DNA from: Monocercomonoides exilis | Taxonomy: Eukaryota; Preaxostyla; Oxymonadida; Polymastigidae | Assembly (NCBI GenBank): GCA_001643675.2 | Contig: LSRY02000023.1 | Coordinates: forward strand, 907,001-971,000 | DNA: 64,000 bases | Reading direction: 5' to 3' | Shown: piece after piece, positions 46,724 to 61,800 of the stretch | Layout: each line of letters opens with the position of its first letter | Position numbering within the stretch: position 1 is the first letter of the stretch | Translations under genes and position numbers: made by a program | Notes under the pieces: generated by a model | What the model was told of the DNA's origin: nothing | Seen by the model: only the letters and a program-made list of their open reading frames with translations | The model's database searches: none

Positions 46724-47724
46724 GGCAGGTGACAATGGCGATGGAATTTCAATTATTGGTGTTTGCTTCGATATTTGAAAAATGTAAATGTGAGATTGGG
46801 GAGGAATGGAGGATATGTGCTGGTGGTTGATGAGTGTGAGTTCAGGGTGAAGAAAACGAGAATAGCAAATTCGTCAAAGGGAGGGATCGGGCGGGGAATC
46901 CAGAACGCGGAGATTGTAAGAGAGAGTAGCTTGTGGTGGATCATAGACGAGGGGTGTAAGGTGAAGGAAATGAATGTTGTGGAGGGTGTGTGCATTTCCA
47001 GCCTGTGCTGAAGAACGTCAGCTGGGCAAGCAGAAAGGTGTATGCGTAGCTGCCGTTTGGGGTGCGGGAACAGGTGCAGTATGGGTTGTTGTTCCAGATA
47101 ATTGTGCGAGATGCAGACGAGAGCGAGCGGGTGAGTGCATACCAGTTTGATAGCACAGAGAGCAACGCGGAGCCGTGGAGGAACTGGAGGATCGGGTGGA
47201 ATGTGATTCAACAGAGCTGGGAAGATGAGGAGGAGCTGATGAGAGCGGTGAATTTGAGAGAGGAGCTATCTTTGGAGGAGCGTAGATGAGAGGAAGGAGG
47301 AGAGGGGAGGGCAGGGGAGGAGGAGGAGGAGGAAAAAGGAAAGTTCTCTGCTACAGCAGCGATTGCGCTGGAGGGGAAAGGGGAAGGTGCAGGCAGGAGG
47401 CTGAGCCTGCATGAGTGGCATGGGAGGACTATCATCCTGTTTATTGGGATAAGGATGGAGTGAATGGTTGTGGTGGTGATTGTGTGGTGCTGTGAATGGC
47501 AGCTGCGGCTGGTGGAGTTTGGTGAAAACGCACGATGGCAGAACCGAGAGATTCAGGAAGCGGCGTTTGAGCTGGTTAGGCGGTTCAAAACAGATAGCGC
47601 AGAAGCTGGTGAAGTGGATGTGGAGGTTGTGGAGAAGCTGAGTGCGCTAGCGCAGGTAAAGGAGGCGGTTGAGATAAAGCGGAAGATCAAAGCTGGAGGA
47701 AGTGGAAATGGAAGTGAAAGATGA
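46724..47724 (+). pseudogene. Eroded unidentified gene
   Basis: A GC-richer block next to the mariner element. Protein-like pieces occur in changing frames: GGYVLVVDECEFRVKKTRIA (near 46800), ESSLWWIIDEGCKVKEMN, LPFGVREQVQYGLLFQIIVR (47055-47110), ESNAEPWRNWRIGWNVIQQS, LSLHEWHGRTIILFIG followed after a stop by a Val-rich hydrophobic stretch, and EAAFELVRRFKTD to the end at 47724. Stops and frame changes between them (near 47011, 47285 and 47461) suggest a pseudogene, although unrecognised introns could account for part. The family is not recognised. Confidence 0.4.
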
Positions 47725-48799
47725 AGAGAAAGGAGAAGATGAAGCAGAGTGGGGGCTGTGGAGAAATCTGCTGCGGCTGTGGTTTTTTTTCAAACATATT
47801 TATAATAAAGAATTTTAATTTTTATTTATTGATAATAATTCTCTCATGTTAATTATACACAGAACAACATATCATATGATTTTTTATGTTTTCATTTACA
47901 ATTGATAAATTAAAAGGATAAAATTGTTTTATGAGAATTGCAAAAAAACAATAAAAAAATTATGATAATAATGTCAATTTTTTGTTAAAACTGATTCAAC
48001 ATGAAAAATATTTAAAGAAATAATCTTCATAAAAATGAAAATTAATAAAAATGTGAAAATAAAAAAAAAACTTCAAAAACAATAACAAGCGAATTGGAGA
48101 ATATTGATGTAAATTTGCATTTAATGATATGACTTTTACCGAAGCTAAAAATAGTATAAAAAAAGAACAAGATTTGTAAAAGGTTTGTGGATATTCATTT
48201 TTTTCTGAACAATCAGATTTGTTTTGAATTATTGGTTATTTTTTATTATCAATTAAAATAAATATCAATTAATTTGTTTTTATCAAAAAAAATTATTCAT
48301 TCATTCATATTTTTTCAATTATACAGTGAAAATTTTGCAAATAAGTATTTCAAAGAAAAAAGAATTCTCAAAAGAATCGTTTAAAGATTAATAATCAGAA
48401 AGTGAATTTAAAAATGAATTTTCAGAATAAAAATTACACACCTTTGACGTCCCTGTTTCACTTATAAAGCAATTTGAAGAAAATGAAAGATTTGAGTAAA
48501 CAAAAAATATTTATTTAAATTTTCAACATCTATTTATTTTTGAAAAATATAAAGTTTTATTCCTTTTTCTGAAATAAAAATATAATTTCTATTTATATCA
48601 TTTCTTTCAAAAACTTTTCTTTTTTTGTTTCTGATTTTTTCAAAATTTTATATTCTATTTCAAACCTTCCTGAGCTATTTTCGCAGCTGATTGGCGAAAC
48701 GAGAAGTTTCCCTGTATCTTTCTTAAAAAACAAATATTTTTTCATACATTTTGTTTTCATTTCATTCCAGTTTGTTTCTTTTAATTCTTTGTGACAAAA

Positions 48800-48831
<32 letters not shown>

Positions 48832-49854
48832 AAAAAAATGGACAAATAAGGTTTTTTTTTATTCTCATATGGGACAAAATATATGAATTCAGGAATTTTA
48901 ATCGAAAAATTATGCACTTCTGATAAGTTTTTTGTTATCTGAAAATATGTTAAAAAATTGGTTCATTTTTTTGATATTCGTTAAAATTTACAAAACGTGA
49001 TGTTTTGATATCAACGTTTCCCGTTAATAGACAAGAAAATCTCATTTATTTTGAAATCTGAGCTAGTTTAAAAAAGTTATGAGTGAAACAAATTTTCAAC
49101 GCCTTGCCCAAAAAATGCTTGAAAGTCCGTATTTACACCCACATCTTCATGAAAATAAACTGTTTTATTAATTTTCAAAAAAATTAAAATTTGAAATATG
49201 TTATTTTTTCAATAAAAGTGAAGTCAAATAATAACATACATTTTCCTCAGCCTCCTTGAATTGTTTGAAACTCTTGTCACTTTCAATTTTTTTTTTTTAA
49301 TGGAAAATATCCAAATAGCTTCACAAAATTCACAGACAAACTTTCATGAAAACATCTCAGAAAACCTTCTTCACAATCATTCACATTATTCAACTTCCAA
49401 AAAGAAAGAATTGTCTTGTTCATGATTTTTAAGTGGGAATGAAGATGGAAAATTTTTCAAAATTCTCCGATTCATGACTATTGAGGAAAAAAATGCTGTG
49501 CAGAATTTATGATAGGTTTTATGAATTTTTGAAAGCATTTAATAAAGTTGCGAGCTTTAATTTACAAGAATTTCTTTACAATTTCAGATCTTAAAAATTC
49601 AAATGGAAGTTTTTAGATATCGAAATAATTTTTGAGCATTATTTAAAAAATTAAACTCAATGCTAAGATAATCACTTTTGTCTCATATACTCAAAAACAA
49701 CAGTTCAATAAAATCAAGATAATTGAATTATCAACAAAAATTCTTTATTCAAAAATAAATAAATAAAACAAAAGCCTCTTTGAAGCAAAAACTATCAAAC
49801 ACAAATTAGTGCACAATTCAACATCTTTGTTTCATTTTCTTTTAATTAAATTAT
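47725..49854. other. Long AT-rich intergenic stretch
   Basis: No supported gene. It contains the (AAAT)n tract at 48796-48831. Small ORFs such as 48593-48877 are driven by that repeat. Confidence 0.5.
48796..48831. repeat. (AAAT)n microsatellite
   Basis: About nine tandem AAAT units. Confidence 0.9.
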
Positions 49855-52800
49855 TCAACATTCAGAAAAATTTGCACTCACAGGTTTTTTCTCATCAGCT
49901 TTTGGACCTTTCCCCTTCACTTTCACTTTTTCCTTTTTATCTTCAAGTTTCTTTTCTTTTTTCTTTGGAATTTCTCCTATTTCCTTTGCTAGTGCTTTCT
50001 TTTCTAAGCTGGTCTCTGAATTCAATTCGATCAGTTGTACTTCCAAGTTTGATTCTCTGTTCAAGCAATTCATTTCTGGTGAGAAATTTATCTCTTTTTC
50101 AACACATTTTGCTTCCTTCTTGACAAAACGCATAAAATCCATTACTGATGAATATACACAAATATAATTTACTGGTCTCACCATTTTTTGAATCCCTCGT
50201 AAACTTTTTATCATGCTATCACATATTTTCCCCAAGCATTTAACTTCAAAGAAATACGAATTGATAAACATTTTCAAGCGCTTTTCAAAAATTCTGACAT
50301 TTTCCCACATCTTTCCCAATTTGATTGCGATAATCTTTTTCTCTTCTTCAAGTTCGATAACTTTCAGACCAACGGAACTTGTTGATTTTGAAGATCTCGT
50401 TCTAAACCTGCGCATTTTTCGTATCATTGATTTTTCCAACGATGAAGCATTTGCGTATCCTTCATCCTCCTCCTCCTCTTCGCTTTCCTCTTCTTCTATT
50501 GTTTCATCCTCATCTGAATCGTTGCTTGAGTGCTTTTTCTCAATAAATTCTTTCGTTTTGCCACTTTCAATTAAATTATTCTCGTCTTCCTTTGATCTTT
50601 CATCAATTTCATTGCATTTTTGTCCTCCATTTTCTTTCTCTAAAAGCTCTTTTAGATGTTCTGATAAAGCCATCCTGTATTTGGATACATCACAAATTTC
50701 TTCGATCTGATCCTTCAATTTCTTCACACACAAATAATAAAATACAGAAAATAAGCTCTTCCAACTCAGACAATCTTGTTTATTGATTGATTCCTGTTCA
50801 ATCACATGAACCGAAGAAGAATTTTCCATTTCAGAAGAAGGAAGCACAACTTCAGATGAATGCGCTATCAATCGAAGCAAGCAGCAAAAACTCTTCTGTA
50901 CAGGAGCAGAAAGAAAAGATGAGGAAGATACAAACGATGCAAAGAACAAATATGAAAAAAGTGCTCCAAAATCGGTCGGTAAATAAGAGTAACTGAACAG
51001 CTGAGATTGCTTCATAAACATAACGCCATCATGCCCTCTCTTTCTGTACAATGGCACAATCACAGAATTTTCATCAAGTGCAATTTGTTTCAAAACGCAA
51101 TCTGAAGCAAATGTGCTTTCTTTTTCATTCAGAGAATAATGCACATCATCAAGGACATTATATCGATTAAGAAACACCAATCTCTTTTTTTGTCTGCAAT
51201 AGAAATCACAAAGCAATACTGTTACAAATGGCATAATTCCTCTCAATTTACTATCAAAACGCAATGGTACAACAGTTGAGGATACGAACATTTTTAGGAA
51301 CGGAAATGCGCAATAAAGAGGATGGACATCTAGTTCAGATGCTTTTTCCTCGTTTTGTTTTAATGAGAGAGAAGAGCAAGAGCGCACAAAACTAGATGAA
51401 CTGGTTCTTGGTAGAGAATGCAACGAATTCAATTGTGAAGTTTCTGCCAAATCATCATTCGTTTTCGGATCTTTATCTGTGCTCACCTTTCTTTCCAGAA
51501 ATCTTTTCAAGAACAATTCATCAAGATGGCATCCTTCAGCAAAAGCACTGTCTTTCACTTCTGATTTCTCCCGATCCGAGTCCTGTTTTGGCTTCATCGA
51601 GATTGATAAATAGTGTGTTGCAACCGCAGCAAATAGAAGCATTCCTTTTGTCATTGAGTTCAAAGTTGATTCAACACACTCATTTGAATTCTTGGATTTC
51701 AGTAATGACTCGTCCTTCTCTCCAGCTGAACGTGCATTTCCCTCATTTCCCACTGAATCTTTCTTTTCAATAGTTTGCATCAAGTTTTGTTTGTTTGCTA
51801 AATCTGATGCATTTTGAGTAGGCTGACCAACAATACCACTTGAAGGTTTGGAAGAAGGCTCAGAAGACTGCAAAAGATGTGTTGAAGAAAGAGGATCATC
51901 AGAAGTGCTGGAAAATATCGTTGTTGAAGAATGATCAGTCAAGAACTGTTGCACAGCAGTCGCCTGCTTATTAGAAACTTTTATTGCCTTCTTTTCAGAT
52001 TCTTCTTCATTTTGAGGTTTTGTTTGAAGATCCATGCTTGTTTGAATAGGATCTTTGTGCTCATTAAACAATTCTAACTGTCTCAAAGCTTTTTCTTTCC
52101 TTTTCTCTTTTTTCTTTCTTTCTTTCTCTTCAATTTTAAACTTTTGATCTTGTATTATTTGCCCCAATTCTCCTTCTTTGCAGGAGTTGATTAAAGAACC
52201 TGTGTTGTAATTCCTTGCAACAAAAGATAAAACATCTATCTCTTTCTCAAAAACATCACTTGTAACAACACACGAACCGATATTTGAAATCTCCATGTTA
52301 TCTTTAAGATTTTCATGCTCTTCTTTTTTATTAATTTCCAAATAGCTTCTCACAACATTATCAAATAACGTTCTCAGTAGATTTGTGGAAGCGTCACAGA
52401 ACAAAGCTTGTCCAATCACCAATTCCGGTTCTTGTGGAGCGACTGATTGAGAGACAATTGCCTGGGAAGAGCTGTCTTCATCTGTCCATCTCTTGATCCT
52501 CTCGAAAAATTGAGAAGATGATGCTGACTCGGACGGGTCAATGCATGGAAGCTGAGAGATGCGCAGTGAGGGGCATCCATCGTAAAAGAAAGGTGGATTA
52601 AATTGAACATTTGATTGACTGGCTGAATTTGTTGTTTCAATCATCACAGGAATCACTGTCTTCTTCAAGGAAATGATTGGAGCTAGTTCTATCGACATCA
52701 ACTTCTTTTGTTCATTTGATTCGTTCTCAAACTTTCCTTTCGTTTCATTTCCTTCGAAATCGAAATATTTCTCTGAATTAAAATCTTCCTTTGTAAGCGC

Positions 52801-55800
52801 TAATGTTGATAGATCTCTTTCTTCATCCAAATAATGAGCGATATTTATATCCCAGTCTCTGACCATGCACTGCTTCATCACAAGAGATATTTTCGCCGTT
52901 TCTTCAAATAGATATTTTGGATGAAGATACACACAACGCGAGCAGCTTGTGTTCGGAATGAAGGTTCTTTTAAGATTGCACTTCATCAAGTCAGATATTA
53001 ATGATGTCACTTGACTTCTTGAGCTTGGCCGCAGATAGTCAAATAAATCTTTTCCAATCACTGCTTTTGTTCCAGCTTCGTTTGCATCAGGTATCTTTTG
53101 CTTATCACAGCTAGATGAGTTGAGCCTTTCTTTCTCCACAACCAACGCTTCATTCTCTAATCCAGCAAGAAGTGCATCCAACACAATTTCTGCTCCTCTG
53201 TTCCAAGCAGGAAGAATTGCAGAAATCAAAGAGAGAGCAGCTGTCCGGATAATTGTGGGATACATTGGCAGAGTTAAGTGCAGAAGTGCAGCAACGTCAA
53301 TTCCACCAGGAAATTGAAGAGAAACAGCTGAATCCGATTCACATTTCGAACTGTACAAATCTACCTGCTGTTTTGAACCTGCCAATCCTGAGCCAATTGT
53401 TGTGTTGGCTGCATTCTTTGAAGGATTTGCCAAATATGGAGGATATTTTGGAACAAGCTCTGATTCCATTAAGAGTGGAGAATCATCTTTATGTGGCCCT
53501 TGTTCAGTTTTTGACTCACTGCTCTCTTCCTCTTCTTCCTCATCCCAATCTTCTTCCTTTTCTTCTTCATTCCCTTCTTTCGGTTCTTTGGACTCTTCTT
53601 TTTGAATATTGTCCGATGACTCGTTATTTCTCTCTCTCTCTTTCATTCTCTTTTCTTTTTCTATTTCGTCTCCATTTAGCAGCCACTGCGCAACAAACTT
53701 GTCTCGATCTTTCCCCAAATGCTGTTCTCGTTCCACATTCGCAAGAACTGCAGCCATCAAAATAGGAATAAGAGAATAGATGTGCAACGGAGAAGATGGC
53801 ATCCAGCAAGAAGAAGCATATGTTGATATAAACTGATCCACAGAGTTTTTGCTGCTTTGTGTATTGATCTGCTTTCTCGTGTCTATCCCTTTCATCGCGA
53901 AAAAGCATTGCTTTTCTGAGCCATCAAGGAGCGATTGATTATTCTCAGATGAAGTTAGCAAACTGTGCGCAAGTGATTTCGTCAGTTGAGGAGGATCTGA
54001 AGATTGAATCGTGCTGAACAGGAGCCTCCGAACAGAATTGTGGAAAAGAAGGCAAAAACCATTTTCTGATCGATTCATTGCAGAGGAGCAAAGCGCACTT
54101 GCTGACGATTCACTTGAAGTTATATTAGTAGCATCATTACTTCTTTTGCTCGAACATTCATCTAACTGACTTGGAGAAAGATACAAATCCCTCACTCTTG
54201 TTGACAAGAGATGAGAAAGCCAGCGAAGAAGACGAGGCGGGAAGAGATTGAACAAGTCGTCTTCGCTCAGTGCAAGCCAATAGAAAGCTGTGTTTGGAAG
54301 AACTGTTTCCACATTAACATCCTTTTGCACTTTGATTTTTCCTTTCCCATCTCTGCCTGTTTCGGCTTCTTTCCTCTTCCGCATTTGATCTTCTGGTTCT
54401 TCTTTTGCGTTTTCTTCTTCTTTGTTCTCGATTTGATCTTTCTTATTCTGCTTCACAAGCGGAATTTCGAAATCAGCTGTCCATATTTTTCCCCTTTCCA
54501 AAGCACGCGGTTCAATCAATGCAGCAGAAAGCAAAGATATGATAATCGCAGGGTGGTACATGTTCAGCCTGCGAAGGCACAGCGAAAGAATTCCCCGCCG
54601 AACGAAATTCGACGTTTGTGCAGAAGCGTGGAAAAAGCGGAGCAAAGATGTTGTGGTGTGCGGATGGAAGAACAGAGAAGGCGCCGAATCATCTCCATTT
54701 TCAAACCATGCAGAGCTGTTGCAGAACACATCAGCTGCTCTTACTGAACCACCATTAATTTCATTTCCTTCCCTTCTGCTTCCGCACATTGCAGCAAACG
54801 ACGAAGGATAAGTCATTTTGGCAATTGAGATTATTTCTCTCGTATTCATTGTGTTAACCATCACAAAGCGGGTGAAGCAGCGATCAGCCATCCACAGCAC
54901 CCATCCGCTGTTGAATATGGTGCGAGAAGCAATTGAAGCAGAAGTCATGTTTGAGGAGTTGATATAAGATAAAATGACTGTCGTGCACAAATCAAGCACA
55001 TTCCGCAGAAGTGTGTCTGTGAAAAATGGTGAGAATAGCGAATTCATATTCATCGAAGCCAACTGACTCCTCGAAGCTGCAACTGGATTTAATCCAAAGC
55101 CAGGTGATTCTGCCGCAATAGAAGCTGTTGAGGAGGAGGAAGAAGCAGAAGGAGCCTGCAACGAAAACATCGACCGAGTTTTTCCCACAACAGTTATGTC
55201 ATGTGCTGCTGCATTCAATGCAATTATCAGGAACTGGTTTGGCAGCTGAATTGACTCTGCAAACTTGCCAAGTAGCGACTCATTCTCAAGCAGCGGATTT
55301 GCTATTTGTCCTGCTCCAAACCAAGGGAATGGCACAGGAGTGTTCAGAAACTGGAGAGAAAAGCTTCTTCCGCAAAGCGTTGTGAATAAGAAAGATGCCG
55401 GCCAAGGAGACACAACCAGGGGAGAAAACATGTGCTTGAAAGAAGGCTGGGCAAACAGCTGGGAAGCTAAGTCAGACACCATTTCAGAGGGTTTTTTGCT
55501 CAGGAATGCTATCATTGCATTTAGTTCGCTGTCGGAAAGACACGAAATAATTGGAGAGCCAACTTCTTCATCCAACAAGTCGTCTATTCGAATATCCTTT
55601 GATTTGATCTGCGATCGAGAAAGTGAACCCGATATTGCAGATTTCGTATCGTTCTTCTCATCTTCATCTCCATTTTTGCTTTCGGCCAATGGATCCTTAA
55701 CTTCTTCCTTCTGCTTTCTGTTTCTGTCTCTTCTGGCCTTCATTCGTTTCAGCCGCTCAATCACTCTATAAGAAGGGGCGCGCCTGCTCAGCACAAACAA

Positions 55801-58800
55801 GTGATTCAGGAGTGAATATGCTGCCAACACAGAAAAATCATAGTCCTTCTTTGCTGCGATGCTGATGCGGTAGAAGATGAACTCGCACAGCCAGGCGACG
55901 AGTGAGACAGGGTAAATGAGCACATGCAGCACGAGGAAGAGGTCAGAGGAGTCAACCAGAAGGAAAGAGAGAAGGCGGATGATCGACTCTGCTTTGTGGA
56001 TGTCCCTCAGCTCGCTGTTCAGCACAGGCGGCACAAAACACTGCAGAAGCTGCCGCTGCCCAGAAGTGATAGAGGAAGACGAAGAGTTCGGGGCAAATTG
56101 GGAAGAAGAAGAAGAAGAGGATGATGAGGAAGAGTAGGAGGAGGAGGATGAAAGAGAAGACGAAGCTCTGACTTTTGATCTTGGCGGAATATTCGCAGGC
56201 GAATTGTGCTGATTGATAAGATTTGTGTGTGGAATGCTTGCAGCAAGAGCAGGGCGAGGAAGAGAATTCATAATCTCCATCAGAATGGCTTGCTGTGCAT
56301 AGCTGTCAATTGGCACCACTTTAAGTTGAATTGGTTGGTCTGAAGAAGAGGATGAGGATAAGGAAGAGGAAGAGGAAGCAGAAGAGGAAGACAAAGAAGA
56401 TGAAGAGTGTGGAGATATCTTCCTTTGTGAATACGAATAAACAGACTGCCAAAACTTCTGCTCATCATTCAATTTCTGTGACATACTTCCCAACTGCGAC
56501 GATAAAACAGAGCACAAACGCTGCAGAAGAGAAGAGGAGCTTTCAGGCTGACCAGAAAACGAAGAGAATGAAGATGACATGTTTGAAGAAGATATTGAAA
56601 GCATCGAAGACGAAAAGCAAGAAGTTGAACATTGAGGCTGCTTCAACAGATTTTTCAGGGTATCTGAGTTGAAGTCAGAGAGGAGAATTCTGGATTCTGA
56701 ATCGACTTTCACTGGGAGCATTGAAGGAGCAGGCAGAGCAGATGGGGCATGAGCTGTCAAAGGAGGAGGAGAAGGCGTCATGTATGCTCCATATCCCATT
56801 CGCATCAGCAGATCGTTCTTTTTCTCGCCAAACACATCTTCAGCGATGGAGATCACGTTCCTGGCTTCGACCAGTTCGAGCTCAGGGAGAGCTGGCTGGT
56901 GTCTGTCAGGGAGGTGGGAATCAGGATAGGAATAGCCACTGGACAGAAGAGAATGCTGTGTGAATGCAACTTCTGAATCATGCTGGGTGGAAGTGAAGCA
57001 GTTGAGCGATTGAACCCAACGAGGATGAGTAATACGAGGAACGAGAAGAGAAAGAAGAGAAAGAGACAGAGTGAAAGAAGTTAAGGAAGGCAATAACTGT
57101 ACAAACGAAGAAGAAGAAGAAGAATTCAAAGAATTGTTGACTTGTTCCACATAATCTAATTCATCTCTTTTACCTTCACTTTCATAAACAACACATTCAT
57201 CATTCAGCTGGCTGTAGCAAAGACACCCACAAGCACACTCATTCTCACATCTACATTTAAAAGGCGCAAACGCATCATCTTCATCTGTCCGGCAGAAATA
57301 TCGTTTTCTCCGCTTTTCTTTCCGCTTTTCCCGATCTCCCTCTCTGTGAATTGTGCCCAAAACAGGGAAAATCGATATTTCATCGTCCATTTTCGTGGTT
57401 GAACCGTCTTCTACGCCAATTTTGAGCTGTTCTTTCTTCCTTCTGTGCTCCTTTTTATCGTCTTTCTTCTTTCCTTTCCCTTTTTTCACTAGTTTTATTC
57501 TGTATTTCTTCGACTTTTTGTCTACATTCGAATTAACTGATTCATTGTCATTCTTTCCAAATACCACTCCAACATTCATTTCGCTCACTCTTCCTTTCTT
57601 CTCTTCTTCTGTCACTGTTAGTGTCCTCTTCACACCTTCCATCAGAGCAGCCACAGAAATCTCTTCTTCTTCTGGCAGCTTCAGCTCATGCTGTCTTCTT
57701 CCACAGCAGCAACAGAATGAGAAGTTGTTGTCATCCAAATTGCCTTTTTTCTTGTTCATTTCATTCTCTTTGTGCAAATTGATGCGCTTTTCCTTCAAGC
57801 GATTCAAAGCAGAATGAGCGAAAATCAGTTCGATGGCAGAGCAAGCGCTGTTGATGGAGGAATGGACAGCATCGTGAATGGCCATGCGGTGTAGAAGAAG
57901 CAGAATATTCGAACCGGATAAGGTTTCTTTGGAGGAAGAAGAGGAAGAAGAAGAGGAGGAGGAAGTTTCAGAAAGAGAAAGAGAGAATGGGAGTGAAGAT
58001 GAAGAAGACGACGACGGCGATGACGATGATGAAATTGTCTGAGGTTGATGTTGAACGGCAGAAAACATGTTATTCTTTTCGCTATCCTGCAAAGAATATC
58101 TTCTTCTATTGCTTTTATCAAACAGTATTCTTTCAATTGAAAGCGGAGAAGGAGGAACAAGTTGAGCCAAACTCTGTTCAAACAGCGTTTCGATGTCAAA
58201 ACACTTCAGAAGAGGCAAAAAGGCTGTGGGTGGATGAGTTACGCAACTTCTACGTTTAATTTTCTCCTTTTTGTGTGTTGTTTGAGGTTGAATGGTTTCG
58301 TTCTCTTTTTCTGTCTCTTTTTCATTCTCTTTATCTGCCTCAGTTTCTTTCTGTTCTCCACTTTCATTTTGTTCTTTGATTTCCTCTTTCTTATCTTCTT
58401 CTTCTTGTTCAATAATAACCTCCTCTTTCATCTTCTCCTGCTCATCATCCATTCCTTTATCTTTCACATCTTTCTCCTTCTCTTTCTCCTTCTCTTCCCC
58501 TTTCCCTTCCTCCACATATCCCCATCTCCACCGCTCAAACTCTGCCTGTTTCTCTGCTTCGTGTCTCGCATTCTCCACAAGGCAAAACGCACCTGCAGCA
58601 AAATCGGGGTCACAATAAGTGTAAACCTGTTCTTCCAAAAATTTGTCCATTTTGGATGAAGAAAGAGCAGATGATGTTTTGATTCGCTTGTTATGTCTTC
58701 GTTTGTCTTCGCTTTGTTTGTCAGTTGTGAATGATTCTGTGCTAACAACTGATGGAAGAGGTGATTTTGGTTCTGCTTCAGTTTGTGTTCGTGGTTGAAT

Positions 58801-61800
58801 TTGTGGTTGTTGTTGTGGTTGCGTTATTGTTTGTGCTTGTGATTGGCTTTCATCAGCTTCTTTGCTTTGCTCTGTTGGTATTTGCATTCTGCTTCTTTCT
58901 TTCACTTCCTTTTGCAGCTTCATTCGCTCCATCTTCATAATTCTTGATTTTTCTCTTTCTCTTTCTTTCTCATTCGTCTTCTCTTTCTCCTTTTCTCTTT
59001 CCTTTTCTCTTTCTCTTCTCTTCCCTCTTTCTCTCACCTTCCCATTCTCCCTTTTCTCCTTCTTCTCCTCCCTTTCCCTTTCCTTCTCCTTCTCCCTCTC
59101 CTTCCTCCTCATCCAGCTCACTGAATCATCCACCACCAGCAGCCTCAGCAGCCTCGATGCTGCCTCTCTTGTTCTCCAGTGCTTCGAATCAATCACAACA
59201 TGCACAATTTCTGCTCTGCATTGAGTAGCCAGCCGCAGACGGAGCGGAGGAGAAGAAGAAACAGCAGCAGCTGCTGCATAGAGATGGCTGATGACAGCAA
59301 GAGGGCTCTGTTTGTAGTCGGTGAGCGAGGCGAAGGAGCGGAAAACGAGGGAGAGAAGGGTTTGAGGGATGTCACAGAAGTTGGGGGAAATGGATGTGAA
59401 GGGAGAGAGTGAATTGGTAGAAGAAGAAGATGATGATGAAAGAGAAGAGAAGGTTGAAGAGGAAGAGGAAGAAGAAGAATATGGATAAAACAATGAAGAA
59501 GTTGCAGATGTCATCTTTAATCTATCATTCAGTGGAGAAAGCAGAGAATTGCTGCATTTCGACAGCAAAAACTGTCTTTTTGAGAGTCTCATTGGAATTC
59601 CCAGCCGAATTGCGTCTCTTTCGTGATGGGACGATTTCCGTGAGCTCATCGAAATGAGTTGCCAGAAGACAGAAAGATGAGGGAGAACAGCGTCAGACGG
59701 CTGGGACTGCTCCACATGGCGCAAAAGAGCAGAGAGGAAGGACTCCAAAATGGATGGAGGGTCGAATGGAGAGGAAGGAAGGGTGATGGTTGTGGTGGTT
59801 GAGGTTGTGATTGTGGATGTGGTTGTGGATGATGAAGTGGGTGAAGAGGAGGAGATGAAGGTTGGGAAAGAATAAGATGATGATGATGATGATGGAGAAG
59901 ATAGGAAAGATGAATGATGTGAATGCAGAGAAGAGCTGATGGGAACAGAAATGCTCGAAAACCCTCCATTAACAGAGGGGCCAGAGAGCGAATAAACAGC
60001 AGCCGCGAGGAGAGGCGGGGAGACACCAGAAAGCATCGCAGAATGGAGAAATTGAGTGTTGTGGAACAAGTCGGTGATGGTGGACAAGAGGGTGACGGCA
60101 GGATAAGCAGCAGAGAGGGCTGTGTAGAAGGATGTGTGCTGCAGAGTGGAGGAGGCGCCAGGGATGAAGAGAGGGTAATATGAGGAAGAAGAAGAAGAGG
60201 AGGAGGAGGAGGAATGAGAAGGAGAAGATAGTTTTGTTGTGGAGGATGAGAAGGAAACTGGTGAAGAACGCAATCTGGATGAGAAAGGACGATGACGAGA
60301 GGAAGAAGAAGAGGAAGAGGAGGAAGAATAAGAAGTAACTCGAAAGAGAAGAGGAAATAGAGTTAAGCTTGCCAGAGCATACTGCGAATCCAACAAAAAC
60401 GGTGCAGTTGGCCTCGGCAAGAGCGGTTTTTTCATTTCTTTTTCTCTCTTTTCGATGTTTTGAGGCAGAAAAGAGAGCTCAAATTCTTCTTCCACACCCA
60501 GTTTTGAAGGGTTTATTTCATCCAGTTCATTCATCAGCTCCTTTGAAGAAGGCTGCGGTAGAGAAAGCCACTCAAACAAGAAGTCTGTTTCCAAAGAAGA
60601 GAGATGAAAGAGATTTCGCAGAGAAGATAAGAGACTGAGTAAATGAGCGTCTCTTTTTGTGAGATTGTAAGGTGAGGAATGAGAAAAGGGCATTTTGAAT
60701 GAACTGACAGAGGAAAAGGAAGCAGAGGAAAGAGATTCTTTGAGAGAAGATGAGGATGTGGCTGAGGGAATTGGAGAAGGTTGATGAATAATTGTACTTT
60801 CTTTATCGTTTTCATTGTCTTTTTCTTTTTCTTTTTCTTTTTCTTTTTCTTTTTCGTCTTCTTCTTCCTCTACACCATCCCATTCATCTTCTTCTCCATT
60901 GCTATTATTGCTATTATTGGTAATGTTATTTTCATTGTCTGCATCTTTGCTTTTGCTTTCTTCAATTTCTTCATCCGTTTTGTTTGTAATTGTTACTCCT
61001 TCCATCACATGAATGCTTTCAACTGCTTCTTCTGCTTCTTCATCATATTTTTCTATGTCTTTCATATCAGTTTCTTCTTGTTCTTCCTCTTCATCTTCAT
61101 CTTCCTCCTCCTTCTCTTCTTCTTCCGTTTCCTCTTCATCACTAAATTCTTCATCTTCTGTTTCGCTTTCTTCGCTTGTTGATCTTCCACTTTCATATTG
61201 CAACATTTCATCTGCGTCCAATTCAACATTCTTCCTTTTCTTCTTCCCTTCTTCTCTTCTCTTTCTTCCTCTCCTTCCTCTCCTTCCTTCTTTCTCCACC
61301 CAAATCTCTTCTTCTCCTCTTTCTCCTCTTTCTTCTTCATCTTCCTCCACTTCCTCTCTAAATGCATGTGCCAATGTTCTTTCTTTGTATGTCAGGGCAA
61401 TCAGCTGCTTTCCAGCAAGGCCAATAACACTACATACACACCCAATCATCGCTTCCCACGCATCTCTAACAGCAACAGAGTCAGAAGCAGCAAGAGAAGA
61501 GGAGGAAAGGAAAGAGGAAAGAGAAATGGGGTTGGTGGATTTTGGAGGGGGAGAAGACGAAGAAGAAGACGAAGAAGAGAAAGAAGAATTCAAAACAGCA
61601 TCATTGACCAATTCTTTTGGAACCGCTTTTTCGATTTCTTCATCCAAAGGAGGCAGTTGTATTTCTGTTGACTTGCTTGTTGAATTAAACACATCTCCTG
61701 CTTTATCATCAAATGTTTTGTCGCTGTTATTCCCTCCTCTTTCTCCTCTTTCTCCTCTTCTGTCTTCTTCTCTTTTCTCTCCAAGTGTCTCTTTGAAGAT

